Assembly (NCBI GenBank): GCA_942159475.1
Contig: OW804095.1
Location: 57,130,773-57,194,772 of the forward strand
DNA length: 64,000 nt
Direction of reading: 5' to 3'
DNA from: Sthenelais limicola
Taxonomy: Eukaryota; Annelida; Polychaeta; Phyllodocida; Sigalionidae
The notes beneath the pieces are model-generated. The model was not told the origin of the DNA. It was given only the letters and a program-made list of their open reading frames with translations, and made no database searches. The position numbers and the translations under genes are program-made. Positions 14,726-27,700 of this stretch are shown piece after piece (the stretch's first letter is position 1; each line of letters begins with the position of its first letter).

Positions 14726-14822
14726 CTGTTTCCGATGGACAGTAGCAAGCATTTTGGATGACAGCGCTGCTTCCATTTCAACAGGCAGGTCCACATGACT
14801 GTGTTTTATTAGTGGAAACACC
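14726..14822 (-). CDS. Candidate orphan exon, unrecognised
   Basis: On the minus strand a 97-nt open segment is bounded by TTTCACCAG and by CAG|GTAGGC. It reads VFPLIKHSHVDLP, then VEMEAALSSKMLATVHRKQ. The segment is less AT-rich than its surroundings, and the reading frame stays open on both sides (14693-14914). No partner exon with matching phase was found and the family is unknown, so it may be chance. Confidence 0.15.
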
Positions 14823-17224
14823 CTGGTGAAAGGCGGCAATCCGCCACCACACAAGCCCATTTTTCCATTCGGGAGGCTGTCATCATTCCAGTGTAACATT
14901 ACCCACCTGCACAAACCTATATCTCAGCCAATTCTACGCCTGTTTCTGGCTCCCAACTCCACGGTAGAAATGGGGAATACCTTACCAGTTAGGATGGTGT
15001 TACTGCAGTGCAGAGAAAAAAGGGATATTAGGAACAATGGGAAAGGTCGTTCCTTAATTAAATTCTCCTTCTAAAAAGACCAGGGAAAATAAGTAAAGTT
15101 ATTGCTTGTTTGTTTAAGGCTTTCATTCGGGAAGATATAATGTAGTACTAAGTCTTGTCTCAGACTGGATAATAACATTTTTTTAAATAAAGAATTGCTG
15201 ACCTGTAATTCAGGCAATTTCATTAAGTGAGTTAGTATTCTGACTTGATTGTATGAGTATATAATTATGTATAGGCATTACTTTAGTTAAATTATTTACA
15301 TTGTAATATTGATTAAGTGAAATGAGCCACCTATAGTACCCCCCTACATTCTCCACTGCTGCAATTGACGTCATTGAGATTAACTGGGTTTCCACCGAGG
15401 CGATTGACCCCCTACATTTACCAATACTGATTCACCCCTAAAACCCTCATGTAGAAATCTAATAAAATAAAAATCGTGATACAAGCTAGCACCGGTCCAT
15501 GTTATATGTGAACATTGAATGACACATGACCTTTGCTATGACTTTGACAAAAAGGAAAGCATGACGCGCGTAAGGGAAGGTTAACGGATTATTTTCATCC
15601 CCAATTGTTTCTGGACTAGCAATGGTTTCTCAGTTATTATTTGTGCCCACGTCTGGCCAAATGCACCCTGGTAATGTCTGGAAAAATAAATCCACTCATT
15701 TGAACTTGGGGAAAACTGAGTGAGCTATTTTTGGTTCTTTCAACAGTTTCATGCACCTGCAAGCATGGTTTGTTCCTGTAGCTCGTCGTTGCCATATAGA
15801 TGATTATAACCATACGATCCAAGAAAGTAACCCAACCATATTCATTGGTTTTGATGTGGACCCTCTTGTTACAACCTCTTTTTACGATCGATTTGACATT
15901 TTCCCTATAGTGGTGCAACATTACTATTTCAGGAAATAATCCATGTAGATAAAAACGTGCCAAAACCTGAGCGATTCAATTAGTTCGAAAAGATTGGGAG
16001 GTATATACCGTTCAAACCAGTATGTGGAAGGACGTACCGAACAACCCTTTCCAAGTGTGTACCATAATCAATACAATTCTCATATGAAGGATTTTTATCT
16101 GCGTCTGGAAAATATCCCAAATGTTGCGCATAAAATAAATCAATTGTTTTTTAGCTGTTCCTAATTCTAAATGGACAGTTCATGACTTATGGTTTGTATT
16201 CTTAACGATTTTCGCGGAGCGTCATCAGTCGATGAATATTCTAAACGCATGGGTTTCACAAACAAGCCAGGCTTTCATGCTAATGCTGAATGGACGTGTA
16301 TAGTTTAATGTTCATTCACCCTTTGACCTGTGTATAGATTCAGTCAGACCGCGCTCGGTCTGGGTTGTCTAGGTGGCTTCGGGGATGTAATGGCCATATG
16401 AGATCACCATATAGTTTGATATCCATACACGGAAGGTTGCGTATAAATTTACTTCATTTTCTGTTACGTTGTTCAGATGAAGATTTCCAAACTATGTGCC
16501 GAAAATATTTCGCAATGTGTAATCATTATCTACGATCACGACACTCATGCAGTCAGTAACTCAAGTCCAAGTATCTTCCATAATAACTATAAAATTATGC
16601 AAATTCTTCTTTGTTTTCTTATTAATATTCCAATTTTATTTGACTAGTTTGAACAATGATTTTGCAGGGTTGCGGGGCTTCAAAAGTACAAAAGTAAAAG
16701 TAATCTGGGAAAATTTAGGCCATTAAAAAACTTTGAGTGTGTGGATCGGCCAAAAATAAGGCAGAAATGCCATTTACATCAAAATAAACCAGCAAATCGA
16801 TAAAAGGACAATTTTCTCCTGCTAGTTCTATAAGTTGGGAAAATTAAAGGGGATATAGCACCACTTAATAATTATCAAACTTAATTACTATAACAATAAT
16901 ATATGCGCATGTACCTAAAGTGTTGATAATTCCGACCGGCTCAGGGTTCGGGGGAAGACCACCGTTAGGTGATCCGACCTCGAGCCAACTCTCTTAAATT
17001 AAATGGATTAACAATGATGTACTCGAGCTCATACCTGGAAAAATGATTTTTTTTAACAAAAAAACTTATGAGTTCACTTTTGTGTCAACAGCCAAGTGGG
17101 AATTGCTGGTCAGGACGCAATAACATAACATCTTCTAATTTACGCAACGAACGTTTGTTGTTTCGAGTCCTTCGTCCTTCACGATACTTCCCCCGCACTA
17201 AGTCGAGTCGGAGGTGTGGGTGTG

Positions 17225-17253
17225 TGGGAGGGGGGGGGGGGGGGGGGAGGGGT
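17225..17253. repeat. Poly-G tract
   Basis: A run of about 18 G flanked by shorter G runs interrupted by single A. A run this long can form quadruplex structures and is also prone to sequencing or assembly errors. Confidence 0.8.
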
Positions 17254-17376
17254 CTATGTGCTATATGTTTGTTGTAGATTCACTCTTGCCTCCCGCGAAA
17301 TTAACAGACTGGGTAGCTTATCCATTTGAAACGCAGTGGAATCAGTGGAAACTGATTTTTCCCTGGGGCCCATAAT

Positions 17377-17504
17377 AAAAATAGGTGTGTTTCCGATTTA
17401 CCTTCGAATAAAATCAGTCATGGTCAAAAGTATTTTTTAGGTAGGGGAAGGTTTTTCTAGGTAGGGGGGGGGGGGCGGTTAAATCGGAAATAAACCTATT
17501 TTTT
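17377..17504. repeat. Imperfect fold-back around a second G-run
   Basis: A 24-bp left arm (17377-17400) and a right arm (17480-17504) are reverse complements at about 22 of 24 positions. The spacer includes the repeated phrase TTTTTCTAGGTAGGGG and a run of G. It may be a small MITE or a decayed hairpin element. Confidence 0.45.
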
Positions 17505-20500
17505 GTTGGCCTGGTCAAAATTTCTTGTTAAACTTTAACATGTCTGAAGCGATCGTGGGTATACTGGGGTTTGTTTCCTGTATATTCCTTCGAAGGGTCA
17601 TGGGCATTTATCCAGGGGCCTAGATGGAGTTTCTGTGTTCTGGCAAAACTTATTAGTTACCGACAAAACTTCCCCGTTAGTATACTATATGAACCGGATG
17701 TAAATTTAAAGCAAATCGTTTACATTTGCGTACAAAATGGTAAACAATTGTTGGCAAAGTCACTAGCATCTAACGATGAACTAAGCCTCTTTTGATAAGA
17801 GTTTCCTTTTTGACAAGTTTCTTCCAATATTAACAAAGTAGGAATGACTAGATCTATTGGGTAATAAGCCAACATTCTTCTCCAAGGTTTGAACCTACCC
17901 ATTAGTCTTGAATTTCCCCAGTTAGTATTGGCTATTTTCTTGAACAACATACCTCTTTTAAACGTAAACTATATTTTCGTAATCGAAATACCGGCTGAGT
18001 TTAATTCAGGGATTAAAATCGTGACCATATTGCTCCAAGGAGATCACGGTGAGATTAACATAAAGCCAAGTGTATTTCTACTTCACTCAATTAAAATGCT
18101 CCATTTTTCATAAAACCTAAGAAGTTGGCCAAGGCTAGACCGGAATTTCGTATTTATGCTGTGGTCCTAATTACGTTCGCTCTTGTCTAACCTTGATTAT
18201 TTCCTTTCTGGCCACAGCTTTGTCAATATCCCCTAACCTCTCCCAAAATAGCCTCTCTGTTTCGGGGTGATGGGTATCCTGCCAGAGCTTACTCTGTTAC
18301 ATTTAACACTACACCCTGTGATCTCCTGAATACCGGATAGACACTCGCTGCCGGTTGTTGTACTCAATATACTTTGTTTTATGAGTTGACGAGGTGTACA
18401 TGGATGATCATTTGAAGCAGATGGCCTCCACCTTGTCGAAAGTAACCTTGCTATAATCTCGTCATGGGATAGAGGGTGTGCACTATACCTATATATCGAG
18501 CAGTTCGTATACCGCAGAACCAGACATAAACTCTGTGTTGTAGTGTGTGATTTTTCAACCTCGTTTAATTGAGGTCTATAGGATTAGTGTCTACCGTTAT
18601 TCCTAATTATGTAAGTAATCATCAGGACATTCTCTTTGTTTTAGATTCAATCTATTGGTATTACATGTAAGATATAATCGATACTTACCCGTTGTAACTA
18701 TCGCTGTGGGCTAATAGTATACGTTTTTTTTAGGTTTTCATTAAAGGCATATAGCATGGGCATTATTAGTATAACTATTTTGATTAAAACAATGACTTTG
18801 TGTATAAAGGTAGGAAAGGAGGTTACGTATATTATTGATCCTTAGATTAAATGATAATACATTGAATAAAATATAATGCCGGCGCTTTGTATTGAAAGCA
18901 ACTCCCGTTTTTTTCAATGTGATGTTATAGGCCTAATATAACTGTTAATGTATTCGTCACAGCATTCTCGTTTTATATATTATGCATAGTGTACCCCCTA
19001 TACCTATATGTATGTACCCTAATATAAATTTATAGGTAAAGCTTGTCCCTGAGTACATGCAATGTGTGTATACAGTTGGCTCCACGGGGATCGTTTAACA
19101 AAACACACATTCAATTTTCTAGAACCGCATTTGCATCTCCATGTTCTATTTTAGACCTGTAGGACCTTGACTTTCAAATCCTAGGAAGTGTAGAGAAACC
19201 TATTCATCTTCTCTCTTACCATCGGTGTGAGCTTCCTCTAATCTTTCATCTGATCGAGGTGGGGGGGGGGGGCAAAAAATACAAATTGATGTTTTGAATC
19301 AAGGCCAATATATACTTGTGTCATCTCGAAATCCATTTGGCGTTATATACCTACAGTCTCTACAGGTAATTTGAACGATTAATGGCATGCATTGTTGACA
19401 TACAGCAGCTAGGCTTAATGGATAGGATATAGCATGCACATGGATTAAGTAATGTTTTACTTTTAGTAACATACACTACGACTTGAACTTGGCACTGAGA
19501 GCTTTGAGACTTTACTTATAAATTTCACGAAAACTGACACTATTCTTTAGTAGACCAATTAGTACCAGGTAAAGACGGCGAACAAGTTCACGGCGGCGAT
19601 ACTAAACATATCGCATGTGTTTGATATTTCCACATATCTATAATTACAGGCTTTTGAGATTTTAATATCAAAAGGGGTGATTTATATTTTGCATACTCAT
19701 AGAAACTCTAACAAGTGTACTCCCATAAATGTAGAAATATAAATCACAGATATAAAACGTGAAAAAATATATGTTTTAAATTTGCTTTAGCGTATCTGCT
19801 CAGCTTAATGGTTATAGAGGATACGTTACGCATCTCAAATGGCTTGCGTTGTACATAAACAGGTGGATAATGAATATATCAAAGAGGTTATCTGCCTGTG
19901 AACACCTGAGACAACTTCTCGTTGTTTATGATTGGTCTATGTTGCTGATACTTCTTACTTATATATGCAATTTATCATCAACACCAAACATCATTATGCT
20001 CTAATCAAGATGGCTACGTCCAGACCAATTATTCACATTATTTTGTGAAACACTCTTGACAATTAATTAGTTTCCATTATGAAAGGCAATAATTATATTA
20101 GACGAATCTCTGCTGAATTATAGTTAGATATATTAAGCAAGCAGTATATGTAATTGTTTAGTTAAAACCTGTATTTTGTGATAGTGATGTGTTCCAGGAC
20201 ACTTCTGTCTGGGTTGCCCGGTCCTTTGTGTTTGCTGCCTCATTGCACCCAGACACTATGGTTGTTTTTGTCTAGGCCTATATGTAATGCACCATAGTCT
20301 AACCCTTGAGGTACTTTTAATGCTCTAATATACACACAATATATGATAGTCTAGGTTGTATTTTCATTCTATCCAGATGTCAGTGGACAGGCCGGCGATC
20401 CCGATGGCATCAATTTAGATATGTGGGTGTGTACATATAAACGGCACTTTCCTCTGGGCGAACTCCTTGAAGAAAAAAACTGCAACCATTATGTGTTGAG

Positions 20501-22265
20501 TTGAGGTAGGGGATCAGGGTAGCCTAAATATACAAACCTGCTTGTCTTGCTATACACGATATCGGCGGAGTTCGGAAGATGAAAGTTGTCCTGGAGCTGG
20601 CTCGATAATAATAAAGGTGACCCTCATAGACAAAGTGGTTTGAATCTAGTCGGGGTATAGATAACAAATGACATGGTTTACAACCCCAGATAAGCAGCCA
20701 TGCTCACATCGCCTGGATATCCAAAACCACGAGTATGATGTTGGTTCTGACAGAGTATATGTGTATATGATATTTATTTTTATAAACGTAGGAGACGTGT
20801 AGACGGATCTTAATTTACAGGAAGACTATGTGAACTAGGGAACTGGTGGCAAGGTAGGGATGATAAGGACCAAAGTAAATTTGTTTTATGATATAAATCT
20901 GACATACAGGTAGTTATGATTCGTTTTGTCATTCTTTCGGTCTTGCAACCGAATAGGAGAAAGTACAAAATATAAATCAGAGACATCCCTAGAAGATGGT
21001 GACTGATTTGACTCACAAAAACGCAGGCATATAAATGATTTATTAATATCCCCTTCCCTATCATCTTTATACACGGATAGATGTGATCAGTTTTAGGAAG
21101 GCAACTCCTTGAACATTGAAGACCTGCTTATCCTGGGCCTGAGCCTGATGACCAGGAATCCTATATAGACAACTTCATGTAGTCACATTCATGTGCATGT
21201 TTGGCCTGACCTGTCAATGAAGTAAGTTGAGAAATGATGGGTGTGGTGTAGGCATCATGTGACTATTGTTTGTGTTTGACGCCTATACTGTCATAATAAA
21301 GATAAGCACCTTACCTAGCTGACAAAAACCAGGCTGTATGCATCTTTTCAAATATACAAACCCCTTCCATGGCCTTGGATCGTATTCACTACCTATTTCC
21401 GCATTGCTGGGCCGTATTTTCTCAATTGGACAACACGTGCGATCAAATTACTGTTGAATATGAATAACACTTATATGAACAACACTTATATATCACTACC
21501 TATATATATCATTAGCTTGCAAATGTTTAACAAATAAAATGCCCAGAGGAAGTATCTTTCATTTGAAAATTTTAGGCGCAATAATCCTGCACCTAGGGTC
21601 CATTTTCGTGCAGGCTTCATTACACATTGATATCCTCATGTTGCCGGAGAACAAACACCCAGCTCGATAGCTGATCGAAAATTCATTATAGTTTTATTAC
21701 TATCGTTTGTCTTGAATCATGTAACGGACGTTTTATTTAAATACATTCATACATCTATGACTATTGCATGATTTTGACTCCAAACCAAACCGCTAAACGG
21801 AAATAAGAGTAAATACCCTCACGGGATAAGCATAATTGCAAAACCATGACTATGATTTTAGTCATAGACCTAGCCAGTTAATTTAGTATTCATTTGGGTT
21901 TCATGTAATTGATCTATACGTATAAACGCTCGAGGTTTCCGTGGTAGTATCTATATTTTTGTTTGACACAAGGGTTTTACCCCTGCTCATGGGAACTTCC
22001 CGCAGCCTCACCTCTCACCAAGCTTCCCATGTTTCCGAGGCTACAGGGCGTTTTTATATAATTACTTATATCGCAATAGGTACTATAAAGTAACAGTTTA
22101 TTTCACCACATTAGTGGTTTATGCCTTTATTAAGATTGGTTGAGTATAAATATTTTGAATCATATGAGGAATCCGATTAGCTAATCGCACCTGTTTGAAT
22201 CCTCAGGGAATTTACATCCTTGGGAGATAGCCCAAGCATGTTCTGGTCTTACCTGTTTTCCGCGT

Positions 22266-22393
22266 TCACTTGCACCGCACACCCTTCTAAGTACAAAGCA
22301 ATGATTGGACGAACCTGTCGGTGCTTTTCATCTTAGGGTAGCACTTACCTGACACACTTTCTCCTCGCAGCACTGGCCGACCTCATCAGGACA
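22266..22393 (-). other. Two adjacent exon-like segments, Cys-rich if joined
   Basis: Minus strand 22349-22393 is open between an AATGAG| acceptor and CAG|GTAAGTGC and reads CPDEVGQCCEEKVCQ. After 62 nt, a TTTGTACTTAG| acceptor opens 22286-22266, reading KGVRCK then stop, in matching phase. Joined, they would be a Cys-rich C-terminus. The first acceptor is poor, the intron would be very short for this genome and no 5' exon was found. Confidence 0.12.
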
Positions 22394-24551
22394 CTCATTA
22401 ATATTTTATTTGTGGATCCTCTGTAACCTGTATACCATGCACGCAACCTTGCGAAAATGCCAGTGCGAATTGCCTCGATTCCAGCGCATTGATTTGGTAC
22501 AGTTTCTACCACATGGCGCCAGACTAACCCAATTATTTTCTTCCAAGGCACAACTGAAATAATATCTAGGTTTACAACCTATAAATGCAGCCTTGCATGC
22601 CTCTGGGTTCGTTATATGACTCAGGTTATATTCGGCAGTGTACCAGGTGCCAAATCTTATATACCATTCAATGGAATCTGGGGGGAACCCCTACTGAATT
22701 AAGTATTGATGTGTGGGGGTTGACCCTCACAAGATCATAGGTTTACGTGCAAAGCTTAATACAATGTGCCAACCCTTAATTTTCTTTGGTCGAATCATTC
22801 TTGTTTTGGTGGTATTGGTCGAAACCTTACCCCACTCCTAGGCCAGCAACTCAGAAGACCTATAAACAATTAATGTCTCGGTATATTAGCTTTTGAATAA
22901 AGACAATGCCAATTATATTGGAACGTACACCCAAATACAAAAAACAGACCGAGGGTCTATATGATTGAATAAAAGTGTCATTTAAGAGTAAAAGATTCCT
23001 AAAGTATTGTAAAAATATATGTCACGTATATAAACTCGGCATGATCAATATCATTATAATTTCCAGCTGGCACATTCGCCCTGTAATTGCAACATATCAA
23101 GATGACAGAACAAGTAAGCTTTGAGGCGCATGTACAGCAGACAGGAGTGGGAGGGAGTGCCTCCATCAAGTTTTGTATCACCTTGGAGTTTGTGTAAGCA
23201 AAAAGTGCTTGTTGGCGCCAGACCCAGAAACCCTAGGTGCAGGTGCAGACGCGGTGCATGCTGCACGAGACAACCTAGTGTATAGAACAAGTCAGAGAGT
23301 ATTGACATGGAAGTAAAATGGAAAACCTTCCTCATTCTGACTATATTAGTACTTGCTTGGAGCCAGGATGTCTATCAATGATTCCTAAAATTTAATAGAT
23401 CTTGGTAGTTTTCTCTGCCTTTCTCTTCCTAAAATTAAGTGACGATAGGGTTTATTTGGCAATGTGTTTGTGTTATGTATGATGCACAATCTCAGACCAC
23501 ATACCGCACTTGGGTCACATAGAAATGTGGTGGGGAGGAAAATGGCATTGCCGATTGAAAGGGAAATTGAGAATATATATCGGTGGGCACAACGAGAATA
23601 AACCATTTGATTCTGGTTGGTGGGTATAACATTAACCTCAACCTCAACCTCAACTTCAACCTGCGCATGGATAACTGGAAAAGTGCCTTCAGGGTATAGA
23701 GATACCAATCACCATTACACTGTTATGGGTGAAACGTAGAGGTTCAATAGGTTACAGGGCTCAGCAAGGATTCATGTGTTAAGATTGAATATGCCATAGC
23801 CCCGGGGTTCCAACTGTATAGGCTAAACCACCTTGCACTGTCCATTTACAACAGGTGGAGGGAATCATAATAGTATTACAACCAACTATATTAGTGTCAA
23901 GGCCTAATGGACAATAACTGAGTACTCAGACAAGGTATAACCTGCAGAAAACACTGTGGGATTTCTGGTGGGATATATAGATTTACAACTGTCATCGGTA
24001 TTTTCATCATGTTTCAAGCCAAAACATACTGTATGCGTGTTTTTCCGGTTTAGAAAATGCTGTACGTTGGAAATTATAGGTAAGGGGGTGATTTATAATA
24101 ATTATTTTTTAGGGAACCACCTTTCAGTGAAAAATCACACCTATTCTTTTGACTCAAATTAGTATTGTTGAATAGGGGCGTATATATATGTATAACCATC
24201 CTGTGATTCTGGCGAAATGGCATATTGCTGTTTCCTAAACGCACGTGGATTGTCAAAAAGCTGCATTGCCCGCGGATAAAGTTTGACTATTACATTTACA
24301 CGGGATGTGAGATATTGAGTCAAGCTACAATGAAAGTATCAGTAATAAATTATGAATATTGTATGGTATCATGGCATGTATATAATAAATCACCATTAAC
24401 TCAGTGGCCCATATCGGATAACTTAGTGTGAACGCCCTTAAACTGATCTGAAATACACATTAATTTTCTCTTTGCACGTCTGCACTGAAATACCGATATT
24501 TATCCAAAAAAAACTTATAATCGACATAATATAGGTGTTTCACGTATATAT
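22394..24551. other. Intergenic region without a supported gene
   Basis: I see only short reading frames in unrelated phases. A small (AACCTC)n-like run lies near 23634-23660, and I recognised no gene. Confidence 0.4.
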
Positions 24552-24794
24552 ATATGGGTCAGATTTTCAGAAAATGTACAATTGGCAGTTGTACACATTT
24601 AATCAACTCTGCTAAATTAGGCTGCAATTTGGTCAATACTAGGTAAATTCGAGAATATTCTGCATTGCATTGATTCTAGCTATCTGTTTGGTTAGGTTGA
24701 ACTCTATTTTGAACTTTATTTTCGTCTGAAATTTGGGTTATTTGAGAAGATTGGCGAAGTTGAATTGTACATTTTCTGAAAATCTGACCCATAT
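24552..24794. mobile_element. MITE-like element with perfect 32-bp terminal inverted repeats
   Basis: Bases 24552-24583 and 24763-24794 are exact reverse complements over 32 bp and enclose 179 bp of AT-rich non-coding sequence (243 bp in all). The layout matches a non-autonomous DNA transposon. The left flank is TATA-rich, so a TA or TATA target duplication cannot be told from the repeat itself. The transposase family is unknown. Confidence 0.6.
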
Positions 24795-27700
24795 CTGTCT
24801 CCAATCAATTCTCTCAATTATTCGCAAAATAAAGATTAAAATGACTTTTACATGTTTGATCATTAGTTGGATTTGCCAGCATCACCTGCAAACATAGACA
24901 CGCCAATATTACATACGGGTGCAAGAGCATCCTATTTTCCCTCTTAATTCATCTCTTCCCCGAAAAAGAACATTTTTACAGCTTGTTGATGTAAGACTAA
25001 ACATGTGCGCGAAAATGTCATCGGTGGACATGCCGACCATACAGGATTGTCAACACAGGCAAGAAAAGTCTAATGTAAAAATGTAGTTACTTCCTGTGAT
25101 TGATTGATAGGGGTTTCTTTCATATTGACAATATTAATGATCTTCCTTAGATCTATCATGGAGACCCATGGGTGTCTGTTCTAGCTGTTTCATCGGTTTT
25201 CACTCAAGAGCACTGTGTGATGGTGCACATTAAGCTTAAGTAGGCGTTTGCGTGGGTGCGCCACATCTCTTGTCCTCCCGTCACCTTTTCCTTTGCTCCC
25301 AATGCACCTACTTTGAATTGCATTCGATCCACCATTAGTTTCCCCAGGTCAAGCGATGATCGGTTTGATCATAATACTATTCCAAAGTATTGCCCTCAGG
25401 ACCGGGAGTTTTGAAATCATTCCCAATATACTTTATTTCTTTAGCAAGAATATAGCTAGACTCTAGATTTTTTATTTCTAAAACTTTATACCACCAGAAA
25501 TAATTAGCAAGAGGACCTATAATTTTCCCTATTTTTCCTGATTAATATCAAAATGTTCGAACCAATTTTAATCGACAACTTCAAGTGACTTTATTTGTTT
25601 TAACAATAGAGGGAAACCAGGTTTGTATGACACTTGTTGGAATATATGAGATTCAGGATTTTAAGTTTCAGGATACTCATTCACGTTAGACCTTCCATCC
25701 TTCCCTATGTTATTGCAAGGCCGGGTTGCAACCTTCGGTACGGACTGTGTACATAGGCTACACGACGCGGGTCTTGGAACAGGAGTGATAGCAGCAGCTC
25801 AACGCGCGAAGCGGCGATTCTCTGAAGGCATGCATGGGCTTATTATTTTTACCGTATACTCTGCAACATACCGATATTCTTTTCGCAAAACAGATTGCAC
25901 CATTTTGGACCAACATCCTTTCACCAGTAGACAAAAAAGAGTGTGTTTTATGTGCTCTCTTATCTCTTCCAAACGGTTTTATTGCTTTGGACCGCGTCCA
26001 TGAGATCCACAGAAAAAACTGCCGAAAGAACTTTTTAATTTTCCAACAGATTTGGGAGGGGCAGAGCGCAGATGTCCATTATCTCCGAATATACTTCCTA
26101 CTCTATGCACCTAGAAATGAGCTACTAATGACGTCAGCCTTCCTATACATGAGCTGGACACTATTTCACTCCTAATAGTATAAGTTCCTCTGAACCAACA
26201 TTTAAAACCCCCCAAACCTGTAACTAATTGAACTCCTATATTTTCAGACTTCCCATGACTGAATATACGAACATTCATGATTGAGTATATAAAAAATAGA
26301 CATTTTTGAAAAAACACTGTTAGGTATGAACTTTTGTTGGGAGGGACCAATTTCTTTTTGAACACATATGTTCATGAATAATTATAGTAACACATTTCTC
26401 GCATGTATGGATCCGTCGGATCCACTCGGTTGCGGTTGCAATATGTAGAAGTATATGCATATGGTGTAAGGAAATATTTTTCGATGGATTTTCCACATCA
26501 CAACAGTCTGGAGTGATTGTGCACCCGTGAATGAAGCATATATGAAATGAACATTTTCTAGGGCGCTGGGCATTATATATAAATCGGTTTAGAAGACAGG
26601 CATTTGGAAATATCCATTAAATAACGGTAATGATCAACAGTAAGACGATCGATGTATGTTATTTATTTTGATCTCAAATGTATTCCACAGGTATTGGACC
26701 CATGGTTAATGAACGTTCACAGTTGGAGATTTGTCTTCTCATTGCTCATCCAAAGGATCATATCATGATCATGGAAAACTGCTTTCGTGTATACATACGC
26801 GCACATTTTGCTAATCCTGGTAACCCTTCGCTTGCTAAGGATTTCCAATTCAATTGTTGAAGCTAAATCTATTTTACTCAGAAATGCATACATGATGAGC
26901 AGAGGGTACGATGTAAAAATGATGTGATCGACCCCGAGTTAGAACATGGTTATTTGTTGACAGGCTAAATAAAAGTTTTAAAAAAAAACAAAAAAACAAA
27001 AAATCTATTTTACGCTCTGTGGCATTAAGTCCAATGTTCTTATCAAACGAAATGCAATCTGAGAATAAGACCGTTTATACCAAGGATTTCTGCAAAATGC
27101 ATTTTAGTCTTAATGTGGAAGTTTTGGTTATGCACCCTCAGGATTTCAGTTAAAGAATTATAAGGCTGTTTAATGAAAAGAAAATAACCCAATAGACCGT
27201 TATGATGATATTCAAGGTATTGTAGTCTGTGTCCTACTAAACCTTTGTTTGTGCAGACTATATGAACCCATCCATCCCAAAACTGGGCTAAGTTTTTATC
27301 TGTTCTCTTCTTAGCGAATTCGCCACCTGGAAACGTCTGGTTATCATTAGCTTCTATAATGGGCCCCATATCCATAATTCAGTCATAATAATATATTAAG
27401 GGAATTTACATGGTCGGATCTACAAGTGGTTTTATTGACTAAAATACCGTCGGGCATTTCAATTATACAAATCAGGGACATTAACTGGCAAACGTGCCGA
27501 TTTATCGATCCGAGAAGACGTTGGGAAAGCTTATCAATTATCGCTTGGTTGTTCGCATGTTTATCCGTCATTGAAAACATGGTGTCTACCCTGAAGACGC
27601 ATGTAAAAGTTAAATTCGGGAATAGCTATAGCCATTACTTTCAAAACCGTTGTACAACGTAAACACACACTTATATATTATATATATTTATTCTTAATGA

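Larger units (their letters stand above)
14823..22265. other. Intergenic AT-rich region without a supported gene
   Basis: Only short unrelated reading frames are seen. The stretch contains two G-runs (17225-17253 and 17466-17475), one more at 19261-19272, and an imperfect fold-back at 17377-17504. Confidence 0.5.

Noticed and set aside
25707..26175. Two overlapping plus-strand frames of about 100 codons
   Set aside because: They are in different phases over the same bases, and neither shows family motifs.
27043..27375. 110-codon minus-strand frame
   Set aside because: No splice context, no recognisable domain, and the length is within chance in 29 kb read in six frames.
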